From Salifodinibacter halophilus (GTDB lineage: Bacteria; Pseudomonadota; Gammaproteobacteria; Nevskiales; Salinisphaeraceae), in the NCBI GenBank assembly GCA_012999515.1, contig JABEEB010000001.1, positions 1,054,001-1,118,000 on the forward strand: 64,000 nucleotides of DNA, read 5' to 3'. Below are positions 56,511-64,000 of the stretch, piece after piece. Position numbers and translations under genes: made by a program. Position 1 is the first letter of the stretch. The number at the start of each line of letters is the position of its first letter. Below the pieces are notes generated by a model, which was given only the letters and a program-made list of their open reading frames with translations, did no database searches and had not been told where the DNA came from.

Positions 56511-57278
56511 TTGGTAGACGGCCCCCACGCCTTCGAGCAACCGCTCAATGAACGAACCCGAGGATTTTTACGCCTCGAATACCTGTTCGAGCGACTAACC
56601 TACCATCGCGCCGATACCAGCAGCTGGGGCCGACGCGCAACGCTGGACGTACTGCTCGATGTGCTGAGCGTCATGGCCTATTTCGACGTCAACGGCGAAG
56701 TCAGCAAGGCACTCGGGCAACGCTATGCTCAGATCGACGATCTACGGTTTCGTAACCAAGCGGATCCCGATACAGCCAACGAGCTCCTGGCGCAGATTGA
56801 CGACCTTGGCAGACGCATACAGCGCGTTCCGGCCAATTTCGCCGGCTACCTGCTGCGCGACGACGAGCTGCTCTACAATCTCAACAATCGCCGGCCCATC
56901 GCAGGCGGTAGTTGCGGCTTCGACATACCGGGTTATCAGAATTGGCTGGCGCTACCGCATGAACGCATCGAAGCGGATCTGGATGCCTGGTGCACACACC
57001 TCGCAGTGTTCGAGTCCGCGATCGGACTTTTGCTAAAGCTACTGCGCGACGGCACGCAGCCCAGCACCGAAACAGCTGAAAATGCCATGTTCATCTATAA
57101 CACACCGCCCGAAACCCAAATGATCCGCGTGCTGATCAACGACGCGAATATCTTTCCACAGATAAGCGCCGGGCGCCACCGTGCAACGATCCGATTCATG
57201 ACACGCACCGGGCAAGCGGGCCGAGTACGACCGTTGGAAACCAACCTGGATTTTCAGTTGGCCTGCTGTAGCCAATAA
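56511..57278 (+). CDS. zapD: Cell-division protein ZapD
   Basis: The 255-residue Z-ring stabiliser (DUF1342) has FEQPLNERTRGFLRLEYLFERL at the N-terminus, LDVLLDVLSVMAYFDVNGEVSKALGQRY, GFDIPGYQNWLALPHERIEADLDAW, and MIRVLINDANIFPQISAGRHRATIRFM. I chose TTG 56511, with GAGG at 56501-56504, which gives a length close to E. coli (247). TTG 56454 is a longer alternative. It shares one base with yacG. Confidence 0.92.
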   Translation: MVDGPHAFEQPLNERTRGFLRLEYLFERLTYHRADTSSWGRRATLDVLLDVLSVMAYFDVNGEVSKALGQRYAQIDDLRFRNQADPDTANELLAQIDDLGRRIQRVPANFAGYLLRDDELLYNLNNRRPIAGGSCGFDIPGYQNWLALPHERIEADLDAWCTHLAVFESAIGLLLKLLRDGTQPSTETAENAMFIYNTPPETQMIRVLINDANIFPQISAGRHRATIRFMTRTGQAGRVRPLETNLDFQLACCSQ

Positions 57279-57478
57279 TGAGTCAGCAGCAAAGCAAATG
57301 CCCAATTTGCGGCACGCTCGTCACGCCGAGCACCGATAACCCGGCGCGGCCGTTCTGCAGCCAACGCTGCCAACTGATCGACCTCGGTGACTGGATCGAC
57401 GAACGCCACAGCATCCCAGGTGACGAGAGTGCGCCCTGGCCACCGGACTCGGACGTAACCGACTCGGACGACCACTGA
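57278..57478 (+). CDS. yacG: DNA gyrase inhibitor YacG (zinc-binding)
   Basis: The 66-residue protein has the CPICGTLV ... FCSQRCQLIDLGDWI pattern, a treble-clef zinc site with cysteines near residues 8, 11, 27 and 31, and an acidic tail. In E. coli YacG binds and inhibits gyrase. The gene follows zapD with a one-base overlap, the usual position. Confidence 0.94.
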   Translation: MSQQQSKCPICGTLVTPSTDNPARPFCSQRCQLIDLGDWIDERHSIPGDESAPWPPDSDVTDSDDH

Positions 57479-57545
57479 TCCAGCTTCCCCGAGCCTCGTA
57501 ACGCCACGGCTAAATCGCCGATTAGGCGAAACTTAGCGCGGGCGG

Positions 57546-58535
57546 TCAGCCACCGACAGGATGGGACGCAAAAGCGCGGATCGCAGCAATACCTTGCGCA
57601 TTGCTCGCAAGCGCCGCATCTAAATCAGCCTCACCAAGACCACCGAGCGCGTACACGGGTAATGCATGATCGGCTCGTGTACGCCGCCAGGCCGACCAGC
57701 CAATGCCCGCCATATTCGGATGGGTGGATGTAGCAAAAACGGGCGATAAAGTCGCGAAATCGGCACCGGCCGCCGTGGCATGGGCCAGGTCCTCACTGCT
57801 GTGCGCCGAGACCGCGAATAGTCGTCCATCGCCGATTGGTGGCCGATCTTCAGCCAGGCATGAAGCCGGCCAGTGCAGTCCTGCTGCGCCCACGCGTAGC
57901 ACCATAGCTGCATCCCGGTCGAGCATCACGCCACCCCCGGCGCGGGCGACACGGGCGACCACCTCCGCGGCCAGCGCTTCATAATCGCTATCAGCAAGTT
58001 CAGGTTGGCGCAGACGCACGAGCTTGATACCGGCGGCGAGCGCACCCTCGAGCCGTGTTAACCAATCGTCATACGGTGCATCGCCGAATTCTGGCGTGAT
58101 CAGATAACGGTTGGCCAACGTCAATGCGTTAATGATGACGCCGGTCGCCGGGAGAGCACCGGGGTCACGCATGGTCGCCGGCTCGACAAACCGGATCAAC
58201 TGGCGCTCTTTCGCCTCGGCCGGGCCGTTCCAGTCGTCAACGGTGAACACATGCAGGCGCACCGGCGCGACGCCCAGCGCGTGGGTGAACCGAATCAATC
58301 GCCGCGGTGCCCGGATTTCAATGCCGACTTCTTCGGCTAATTCACGCGCCAGAGCAGCCTCGACCGATTCACCGGCTTCGACTTTACCGCCAGGAAATTC
58401 CCAATAGCCGGCACTGGACTGGGTGGGCGTTCGACGTGCGGCGAGTACGTGGCCATCGCCGTCTCGCACCACACCAACGGCGATATCGAGCGGTGGCTGC
58501 ATGTCGTTGGCCTGATCAGTGTGCTCGACGCTCAA
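57546..58535 (-). CDS. Nudix hydrolase-ThiE-like fusion (MutT family)
   Basis: The 329-residue protein begins with a MutT-type Nudix domain. Its Nudix box GGKVEAGESVEAALARELAEEVGIE (about residues 48-72) has the full catalytic pattern. A degenerate thiamine-phosphate-synthase-like barrel follows, with DDWLTRLEGALAAGIKLVRLRQPEL and FAVSAHSSEDLAHATAAGADFATLSPVF. Such fusions are common in gammaproteobacteria next to argJ. The domain may clean up 8-oxo-GTP or thiamine-precursor damage. It overlaps argJ by four bases. Confidence 0.93.
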   Translation of the reverse strand: MSVEHTDQANDMQPPLDIAVGVVRDGDGHVLAARRTPTQSSAGYWEFPGGKVEAGESVEAALARELAEEVGIEIRAPRRLIRFTHALGVAPVRLHVFTVDDWNGPAEAKERQLIRFVEPATMRDPGALPATGVIINALTLANRYLITPEFGDAPYDDWLTRLEGALAAGIKLVRLRQPELADSDYEALAAEVVARVARAGGGVMLDRDAAMVLRVGAAGLHWPASCLAEDRPPIGDGRLFAVSAHSSEDLAHATAAGADFATLSPVFATSTHPNMAGIGWSAWRRTRADHALPVYALGGLGEADLDAALASNAQGIAAIRAFASHPVGG

Positions 58536-59749
58536 CTGCGATAGTCCGCGTTGATGCGCACGTACGCCTCGGACAGATCACTCGTCCAAACCGTGGCCTC
58601 GGCTTGGCCACGCCCAAGATCGACCGCGACCATATACTCGGACTGGGCCATGACCGCGGCCCCATCGGCTTCGCGATAATCGCTATCCAATCCGCCGCCT
58701 GCCACTACGCGGATGTCGTCCAGCCCGATCGACACGCCTTCGATCGCCAGCTCATCGATCGGCGCACGGCCGACCGCGGCCAAAAGCCGCCCCCAGTTGG
58801 GATCACCCGCAAACGCCGCCGTTTTAAAAAGTGGCGAGTGGGCAATCGTAAACGCCACAGCGCGCGCTTCGTCTCGGTCGTGTGCGCCAGTGACCGACAG
58901 GGTGATAAATCGCGTCGCGCCTTCGGCGTCACGCACGATCGCCTGAGCCAATGCCTGCGACAAATCGACTAGTGCGTCGACAAACGCGCGCCAATCTGGC
59001 GCTTCGCTCGACAATCCCGCGCCGCGCCCCGTAGCTGCGGCGCAAAATGCATCGTTTGTCGAGGTATCACCATCGACCGATATACACGAAAAAGAGCGAT
59101 CATTGGCCGCGCGGAGTGCCGCATCCAGATCTTCTTGTGGTACAGCCGCATCGGTGGCCACAAATCCCAGCATGGTCGCCATGTCCGGGCGAATCATGCC
59201 CGACCCCTTGGCAATGCCAGTCAGCGTGACCGTCTCACCATTGGCGGTGGTCAGTTGCCTGGAGGCTCCTTTGGGCACTGTATCGGTGGTCATGATCGCG
59301 CGGGCCGCATCCACCCAGTCAGCCGTTGCATCGGGGTCGACCAACCGATCAATTGCCGGCAATAGCTGGCCCATGGGCAGCCGTTGGCCAATCACACCGG
59401 TCGAAAACGGTGCCACCTGGTGCGCACCCACCCCAACAACCTTGGCGACACGCGCACAGCAATCCGCGGCGTCGTGCTCACCCGGCGTCCCCACGCCGGC
59501 GTTGGCGTTGCCGCTGTTAACCAACAACGCACGCACATCTCCGGCTTCGATAGCCATACGCGCGGCGACGACCGGCGCCGCTGCGAAAGCGTTGCGTGTA
59601 AATACAGCTGAAACGCGTGTGCCCGCGTCCAATGTCAAAAGCGCCAAATCCGGATCACCCGGCGCCTTGATGGCAGCATCGACTACGGCCCACCGGGCAC
59701 CATCAACCGGCCGTAATGTATCTGGTTCACTTAAGTTAACGGCCATCAT
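58532..59749 (-). CDS. argJ: Bifunctional ornithine acetyltransferase/N-acetylglutamate synthase ArgJ
   Basis: The 405-residue arginine-biosynthesis enzyme self-cleaves at the conserved KGSGMIRPDMATML threonine near residue 190, giving the alpha and beta chains. NSGNANAGVGTPGEHDA, MTTDTVPK, SCISVDGDTSTNDA and GDPNWGRLLAAVGR are also typical. It is upstream of the Nudix fusion. secA, often found next to argJ in related bacteria, is absent at this position. Confidence 0.95.
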   Translation of the reverse strand: MMAVNLSEPDTLRPVDGARWAVVDAAIKAPGDPDLALLTLDAGTRVSAVFTRNAFAAAPVVAARMAIEAGDVRALLVNSGNANAGVGTPGEHDAADCCARVAKVVGVGAHQVAPFSTGVIGQRLPMGQLLPAIDRLVDPDATADWVDAARAIMTTDTVPKGASRQLTTANGETVTLTGIAKGSGMIRPDMATMLGFVATDAAVPQEDLDAALRAANDRSFSCISVDGDTSTNDAFCAAATGRGAGLSSEAPDWRAFVDALVDLSQALAQAIVRDAEGATRFITLSVTGAHDRDEARAVAFTIAHSPLFKTAAFAGDPNWGRLLAAVGRAPIDELAIEGVSIGLDDIRVVAGGGLDSDYREADGAAVMAQSEYMVAVDLGRGQAEATVWTSDLSEAYVRINADYRS

Positions 59750-60186
59750 CGACTATCCGGCTTAATAAATAAATTATAACTAAACGCCAAATGGCGCCAT
59801 ACTAACAAGCTGCATGACTAAGCCCGGACAATCATCGGCTATAACGCTGGCCTCGACCACCTGACAACGTGATGCATTAAATCGTCGAATAACAAATAAC
59901 GCTAGCACTTAAAGATCATCAGTTGAGCTCAAAAATGATCTACGCCGGCGGCAAAAGACGCCGCTCTTAATTACCGGTTGCAGCAATAAAAGGACCGCGG
60001 GCCTAATAGCCAGATTTACCCACTCAACGGGGGTCAATCACCCCTTCCGACAGCCCCCATAATCGGTTTGCACACGCCATAGAAATCACATACGATCAAC
60101 CGAACGATCATCTGAATAATAAAGTGTGATCGAGCGCCCGGATATTCGGGCTATATTGCTCAAGATCACCAAGAATAGGAGACCTT
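59750..60186. other. Non-coding gap upstream of the phosphatase gene
   Basis: This 437-bp stretch has no convincing gene. It contains GCGGC-AAAAGAC-GCCGC near 59956 and a GCCCG-GATATT-CGGGC hairpin (60136-60151) just before the phosphatase start. An AGGAG ribosome site lies at 60177-60181. The argJ promoter should also be here. Confidence 0.5.
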
Positions 60187-60966
60187 ATGATGGGGTTCAG
60201 TCGCAATACCTTGCTCGCCGCCGCCCTGTGTGCCGGTATAGCGCCGGTCGCCAGCGCCGCTTCCAATGAGGCCACCGATGGGAAGAGCATCTGTGCCCAG
60301 GCCGCCTGGACCATGGGGCTGCGCTATCAACAACGTTCCGCCGAGGTCGCTGCCTTGCAGCGTCAAAGCTTTAACCTGGCTACGCTGCGTCTCAAGCAGG
60401 CCATTTCCGAGCATGACGAAGACGCGAATCTGGCGATCATCACCGATTTGGACGAGACGGTGATCGATAACACAGCCTTGCTGGCCCGCGACATGCAGGC
60501 ATGTCACGACTACACCTCCTGGGATACTTGGACACACTGGGAACGCGACGGTAAGCCGCGCTTGATCCCCGGTGCCGCAGACTTTCTGAAGTTCGCCGAT
60601 GCACAAGGCGTGGACATCTTCTATATCTCCAATCGCACTCAAGGGAACGAGGCCGATACCATCGCAAGTCTCGAGGCCCTCGAGCTGCCTCAGGTTTCAA
60701 AAGAAAGCGTCATGCTGCTCGGGCCGCCCAAAACGGAACGCCGAGCCCAAGTTGTGGACAGCCATACTCTGGTGATGCAAATCGGCGATTCCCTGCATGA
60801 TTTCTCCGACAAATTCGGCGACGCGGATCTCGAAGAGCGACACCGCCTAGTCGAGAAAAATACCGACCGGTTCGGCGACGAGTGGATCGTCCTCCCCAAT
60901 TCCGCCTATGGCGGCTGGAGCGACGCCGAACTCAACGCTTGGGAGGCACCGCTAAAGGCCGAGTGA
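60187..60966 (+). CDS. Secreted acid phosphatase, e(P4)/class-B-like HAD 5'-nucleotidase
   Basis: The 259-residue protein has a signal peptide (RNTLLAAALCAGIAPVASAA) and a HAD core with ITDLDETVIDNTALLARDM as the nucleophile motif. IPGAADFLKFADAQGVDIFYISNRTQGNE (motif II) and LVMQIGDSLHDFSDKF (motif IV) follow. This is the 5'-nucleotidase lipoprotein e(P4) type, but there is no obvious lipobox cysteine, so it may be periplasmic. It would release nucleosides and phosphate from nucleotides. Confidence 0.88.
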   Translation: MMGFSRNTLLAAALCAGIAPVASAASNEATDGKSICAQAAWTMGLRYQQRSAEVAALQRQSFNLATLRLKQAISEHDEDANLAIITDLDETVIDNTALLARDMQACHDYTSWDTWTHWERDGKPRLIPGAADFLKFADAQGVDIFYISNRTQGNEADTIASLEALELPQVSKESVMLLGPPKTERRAQVVDSHTLVMQIGDSLHDFSDKFGDADLEERHRLVEKNTDRFGDEWIVLPNSAYGGWSDAELNAWEAPLKAE

Positions 60967-61424
60967 CCTCAGTTTGGCTTTGGAGGCTCTGCTGATCGTG
61001 CTCAAGATCGCTTATGCATCCTCCCTCGACTGGCACGCGCTCCAGCCTGTGTGATGCAGGCTGGAGCGCGTGCCGGACGCAACGGCTTGGGGAAGGCATC
61101 GCGAAATACCCCCTCCGTTTTTAGTCGGGAATGGCCGGACCAGGTCACCTACACGGCCAGCACTTATATCGGATGGATCACGCAGCCCCCGGGAGTGCCG
61201 CCCTCGGATGGCAATGTGGCCAAAACACAATTAAAAAGAGCAAGACCACAGCTTGACTGCCAACCTCATAACGGAGCATTACGCAAGCTCGCCACCAATT
61301 CATTAAGCGTTTTGCATTTCTGCTTTGCATTCGGTAGGCAAAACCCGGAATTGCTTCAGAAGCACGTGATTAACCATGAGGGGCATCAAGCTTAAGGCCT
61401 AGATAATCTCCATAACTACACATA
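60967..61424. other. Gene-poor stretch before the autotransporter
   Basis: About 460 bases show no recognisable gene. The stretch holds the strong hairpin at 61032-61074 and a TTTGCATT direct repeat at 61311-61318 and 61324-61331. An open frame at 61051-61395 resembles nothing I know and lacks a ribosome site. The autotransporter promoter should lie at the far end. Confidence 0.5.
61032..61074. repeat. Perfect 18-bp inverted repeat (hairpin)
   Basis: The two arms at 61032-61049 and 61057-61074 are exact reverse complements of 18 bases around the seven-base loop TGTGATG. There is no flanking T-run, so a normal terminator is less likely than a REP-like, regulatory or insertion-scar element. 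It could still stop transcription from the phosphatase gene. Confidence 0.85.
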
Positions 61425-61436
61425 ATGAGATCTTGT

Positions 61437-64000
61437 ATGTCGGGATCGAGAACACGCATGGAAACTCCTGCCATCTTGGGCAGAAATAGCCAGCGAAAAC
61501 AGAAGCGTATCCTCAAACACCCGACCTTGCATGCAATTACTGTAGCGCTGGCATCGACTGTGGTAAGCAGTGCTCTATTTGCCCAAGAAGAACCGAGCGA
61601 TCCATCTATCAGCGATAGATTTTCAGACATTAACCCGTGGTCGAGCCATGGCTTTTCAACCAATGTGATGGTTGGAGACAAAAGCAATGGTGAGGCCTCT
61701 CTTGAGGTTTACACCATGTTTGCCGATAAAAATGGCAAACCCAAACTCAAATCTTATGATAACCCCGTCTGGTCGCATAAGATCGACAATGGCTATGCGA
61801 CGAGTTTTAAACCCGTAACCGACGATAACAACGTGCCATCCGTGCTCGTTATGGGCGAGACGAAAAAGCGCGGCCCCCAGGCTTATCTGCAGCCACTGCC
61901 CCCCGCCCCACAAAAGAAAACCATGACATTTAAAGCGCCAGGGGCAACGCCTGGCGCCCATGGAATCGAGCCTTTGACTGGCACAGGATCGGCTGCCGTA
62001 CTTTCCAAGTCAGCCGGCACAAACTCCTTTGTCCGAATACTAAAAAAAGATAGCAAACCATCTAATAACAAAGCTCGCTTTCCTGTAAATGAGCATGCCC
62101 ATGAGATGATTTGGGAAAAAGAAGAAAACACCCTGTATGTATTGGGCGGCGAAAAAGTAGATATTTTTGAAGTTAAAAGCGAGAATAATAATGCAGTAAA
62201 GCGCCTGGGATCTTTCGATTTCTCGGAAAAATACGAGCGCTGCGCCAAGCACAACGTCTGCGATGAGACAGGCTCATTTTTCGATGGCGGGCACGATTTC
62301 CGGCCAGTATCCAACCCTGAAGCCATCCTGGGGCCGGATTATGCCGGCAAGTCAATGGCGTACATGACTACTGGCGAGCGGGTTTTCATTGCGGACTTAG
62401 ATGCCATTAAGCAGTGTGTAAAAAATGAAAAATGCAATGTTGACGGCGCCTTACAAAAATACAAACCGCTTTTTAAGGTAAAAAGAAAAAAAGGAGACAA
62501 CGTTAACAACGGCTTAAGAGGGGGAAACCCACGCGACCACGGACCAACGACCGCGGATAAGGGCGGTGTCAAATCCATAGACCAAATTCCAGGCACTGAT
62601 ACAACCCTGAATACCGCCGCGCCTTGGTATTCGACCTCCCAAGGAGAGCACTATTACTCTTACCAAAACAAATTATTAATAACCGAGGCCGGCGATGAGG
62701 GGCCTTTCAATTATGATGTAACCCCGAAAGGAAAGCGCATCCAATTTGGCGATAAAGCGATTTTCTACAAACTCAGAACCCTTGCCCCGCCGCATATCGA
62801 CAATGGAAAGCTCCAATATTCGTTCCGTGGCATCGATAAAAATGGCGATAGACTGCCTGGCCTCAAAGCAGAGGGCAGCGTCTCTGACGACAACACCGTA
62901 AAGTTCAGAAGCCAATTAACAACATCGAAAGACTTCGCTGTAGGCTACAACGGCCACGGTAAACTCAAACTTCACGACGGCGGGGGTATGGAGCATGGAC
63001 GTGTCGTGCTCGGCATGCTGCCGGAATCCAAGGGCGAGATATCCGTCGACGGCGCAGGGTCGACCCTCACGAGCCAAACAAATCTCATTGTAGGAATGAG
63101 CGGCGAGGGTGTGCTCCACCTCTCCAACAACGCCAAAGCTAATACAAAAAGCTGTTCGAAGAGCACAGAATGCGATGTGATGGTTGGCGTTTCACCAACC
63201 TCGAATGGTCTCGTCTACATTGATGGTAATGACCCAAACAAGTCATCGGACAGCTCTAGCCACATATTTCTCGAGCTGAATCCCAATGACTTAGATGACA
63301 GAGCTGCGAGCAATGATAGCGACAAACCAGAGAACCCCAAGCCGACTCAGTTGGAGAGTTCCCGCCACATATTTGTCGGGTATAACGGCACCGGTGAAAT
63401 CTCTGTTAGAGATAAAGGCGAAATAAAAGCCGACCAGACCATCACCATTGCATATGGCCCGGACTCCTCGGGAACAGTCAACATAGGTTCGGCCAAAGGT
63501 GAGGATGCCGTTACAACCGGCAGACTGGAAGCCCAGCAGGTCGTATTCGGCAATGGCGATAGCACCCTCAATTTCAACCATACGGACACCGACTATCAGT
63601 TTGCGATCCAGATAATTGGTGATGGGCACGTCAATGTGCTGGCCGGTAAGACAATACTAACGGCCGACAACCGCTACCAAGGTGGCACAACCGTCACCGA
63701 TGGCACGCTACAACTCGGCGATGGCGGCACATCAGGCTCCATCGTGGGCAACGTCAAAAATAACGGCACATTGACCTTCAAGCGGGCGAATACCGTGAAG
63801 CTCACGGGTGCGATTACCGGCAAGGGCGACATCACTCAACTCGGCGCCGGCACAACCGTGCTAACAGGCAATAACGATTACCAAGGCGGCACAACCATCG
63901 CCAATGGCACGCTGCAGCTCGGCGATGGCGGTACTTCGGGCTCCATCGTGGGCAACGTCAAAAATAACGGCACATTAGCCTTCAATCGGTCGGATGATGT
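61437..64000 (+). CDS. Large autotransporter passenger (3' end beyond window)
   Basis: The frame is open from ATG 61437 to the last base, at least 854 residues, so its stop lies outside. ATG 61425 and 61458 are other possible starts. A long basic N-terminus (RNSQRKQKRILKHPTL) precedes a hydrophobic signal ending at SSALFAQ, the extended signal peptide of many type V autotransporters. A less repetitive domain rich in Asp/Asn/Lys follows, then beta-helix repeats of the autotransporter-associated strand type (GGTT..NGTLQLGDGGTSGSIVGN). The transporter barrel should lie downstream. Its AT-richer composition suggests horizontal acquisition. Confidence 0.85.
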   Translation, partial: MSGSRTRMETPAILGRNSQRKQKRILKHPTLHAITVALASTVVSSALFAQEEPSDPSISDRFSDINPWSSHGFSTNVMVGDKSNGEASLEVYTMFADKNGKPKLKSYDNPVWSHKIDNGYATSFKPVTDDNNVPSVLVMGETKKRGPQAYLQPLPPAPQKKTMTFKAPGATPGAHGIEPLTGTGSAAVLSKSAGTNSFVRILKKDSKPSNNKARFPVNEHAHEMIWEKEENTLYVLGGEKVDIFEVKSENNNAVKRLGSFDFSEKYERCAKHNVCDETGSFFDGGHDFRPVSNPEAILGPDYAGKSMAYMTTGERVFIADLDAIKQCVKNEKCNVDGALQKYKPLFKVKRKKGDNVNNGLRGGNPRDHGPTTADKGGVKSIDQIPGTDTTLNTAAPWYSTSQGEHYYSYQNKLLITEAGDEGPFNYDVTPKGKRIQFGDKAIFYKLRTLAPPHIDNGKLQYSFRGIDKNGDRLPGLKAEGSVSDDNTVKFRSQLTTSKDFAVGYNGHGKLKLHDGGGMEHGRVVLGMLPESKGEISVDGAGSTLTSQTNLIVGMSGEGVLHLSNNAKANTKSCSKSTECDVMVGVSPTSNGLVYIDGNDPNKSSDSSSHIFLELNPNDLDDRAASNDSDKPENPKPTQLESSRHIFVGYNGTGEISVRDKGEIKADQTITIAYGPDSSGTVNIGSAKGEDAVTTGRLEAQQVVFGNGDSTLNFNHTDTDYQFAIQIIGDGHVNVLAGKTILTADNRYQGGTTVTDGTLQLGDGGTSGSIVGNVKNNGTLTFKRANTVKLTGAITGKGDITQLGAGTTVLTGNNDYQGGTTIANGTLQLGDGGTSGSIVGNVKNNGTLAFNRSDD
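63675..64000 (+). repeat. Tandem 204-bp (68-residue) autotransporter repeats
   Basis: Two units begin at 63675 and 63879, a period of 204 bp. Each encodes YQGGTT...NGTLQLGDGGTSGSIVGNVKNNGTL. A 38-base segment is identical in both, suggesting recent duplication or recombination. The second unit is cut by the window edge. Confidence 0.85.

Noticed and set aside
61051-61395. 114-residue plus-strand frame starting inside the hairpin
   Set aside because: Starts in the hairpin loop, has no ribosome site and no similarity I can recognise.

Overview
The window looks like a chromosomal segment of a GC-rich gammaproteobacterium. The housekeeping blocks have the gene order of that class: pgeF-rluD facing bamD, ftsY-ftsE-ftsX-rpoH, pilS-pilR, and pilC-pilD-coaE-zapD-yacG facing a Nudix gene and argJ. 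A Salinisphaera- or Nevskia-like organism would fit, but I cannot prove genus from sequence alone. No IS element, CRISPR array, rRNA or tRNA gene was recognised.

Region 1 (about 1-31 kb) is a large purine-catabolism locus. Adenine deaminase, guanine deaminase with a guanine/hypoxanthine-type permease, and xanthine dehydrogenase (xdhABC) convert purine bases to urate. Uricase, HIU hydrolase (uraH), OHCU decarboxylase (uraD), allantoinase (puuE) and ureidoglycolate lyase (allA) take urate to glyoxylate and urea. Two tandem NCS2 permeases and an outer-membrane porin probably bring substrate in. Inside the urate operon lie an IclR-family regulator and four genes matching the beta-hydroxyaspartate cycle (bhcR / bhcA-bhcB-bhcC-bhcD), which turns two glyoxylate molecules into oxaloacetate without losing carbon. 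Malate synthase G, a hydroxypyruvate/glyoxylate reductase-like protein and an NAD-malic enzyme lie nearby. The locus therefore reads as a complete nucleobase-to-central-carbon programme, apart from an unseen allantoicase. Two GntR/FCD regulators, the IclR regulator and a perfect 12-bp inverted repeat between guaD and glcB suggest layered control.

Region 2 (about 31-59.7 kb) is core chromosome: two methyltransferase-like genes, a cpdA-like phosphodiesterase, thiD-thiE, hemL, ftsYEX, rpoH, an MscK-type channel, pgeF-rluD/bamD, nadE, sucCD, pilS, pilR, pilC, pilD, coaE, zapD, yacG, a Nudix-ThiE fusion and argJ. A gap before thiD carries a cluster of DnaA-box sequences beside an AT-rich tract. 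pilR is broken by a one-base frameshift, and pilA and pilB are absent from their usual place next to pilC.

Region 3 (about 59.75-64 kb) looks acquired. An e(P4)-type acid phosphatase is followed by a gene-poor stretch with a perfect 18-bp-stem hairpin, then by the start of a large, more AT-rich autotransporter whose 68-residue tandem repeats run off the window.
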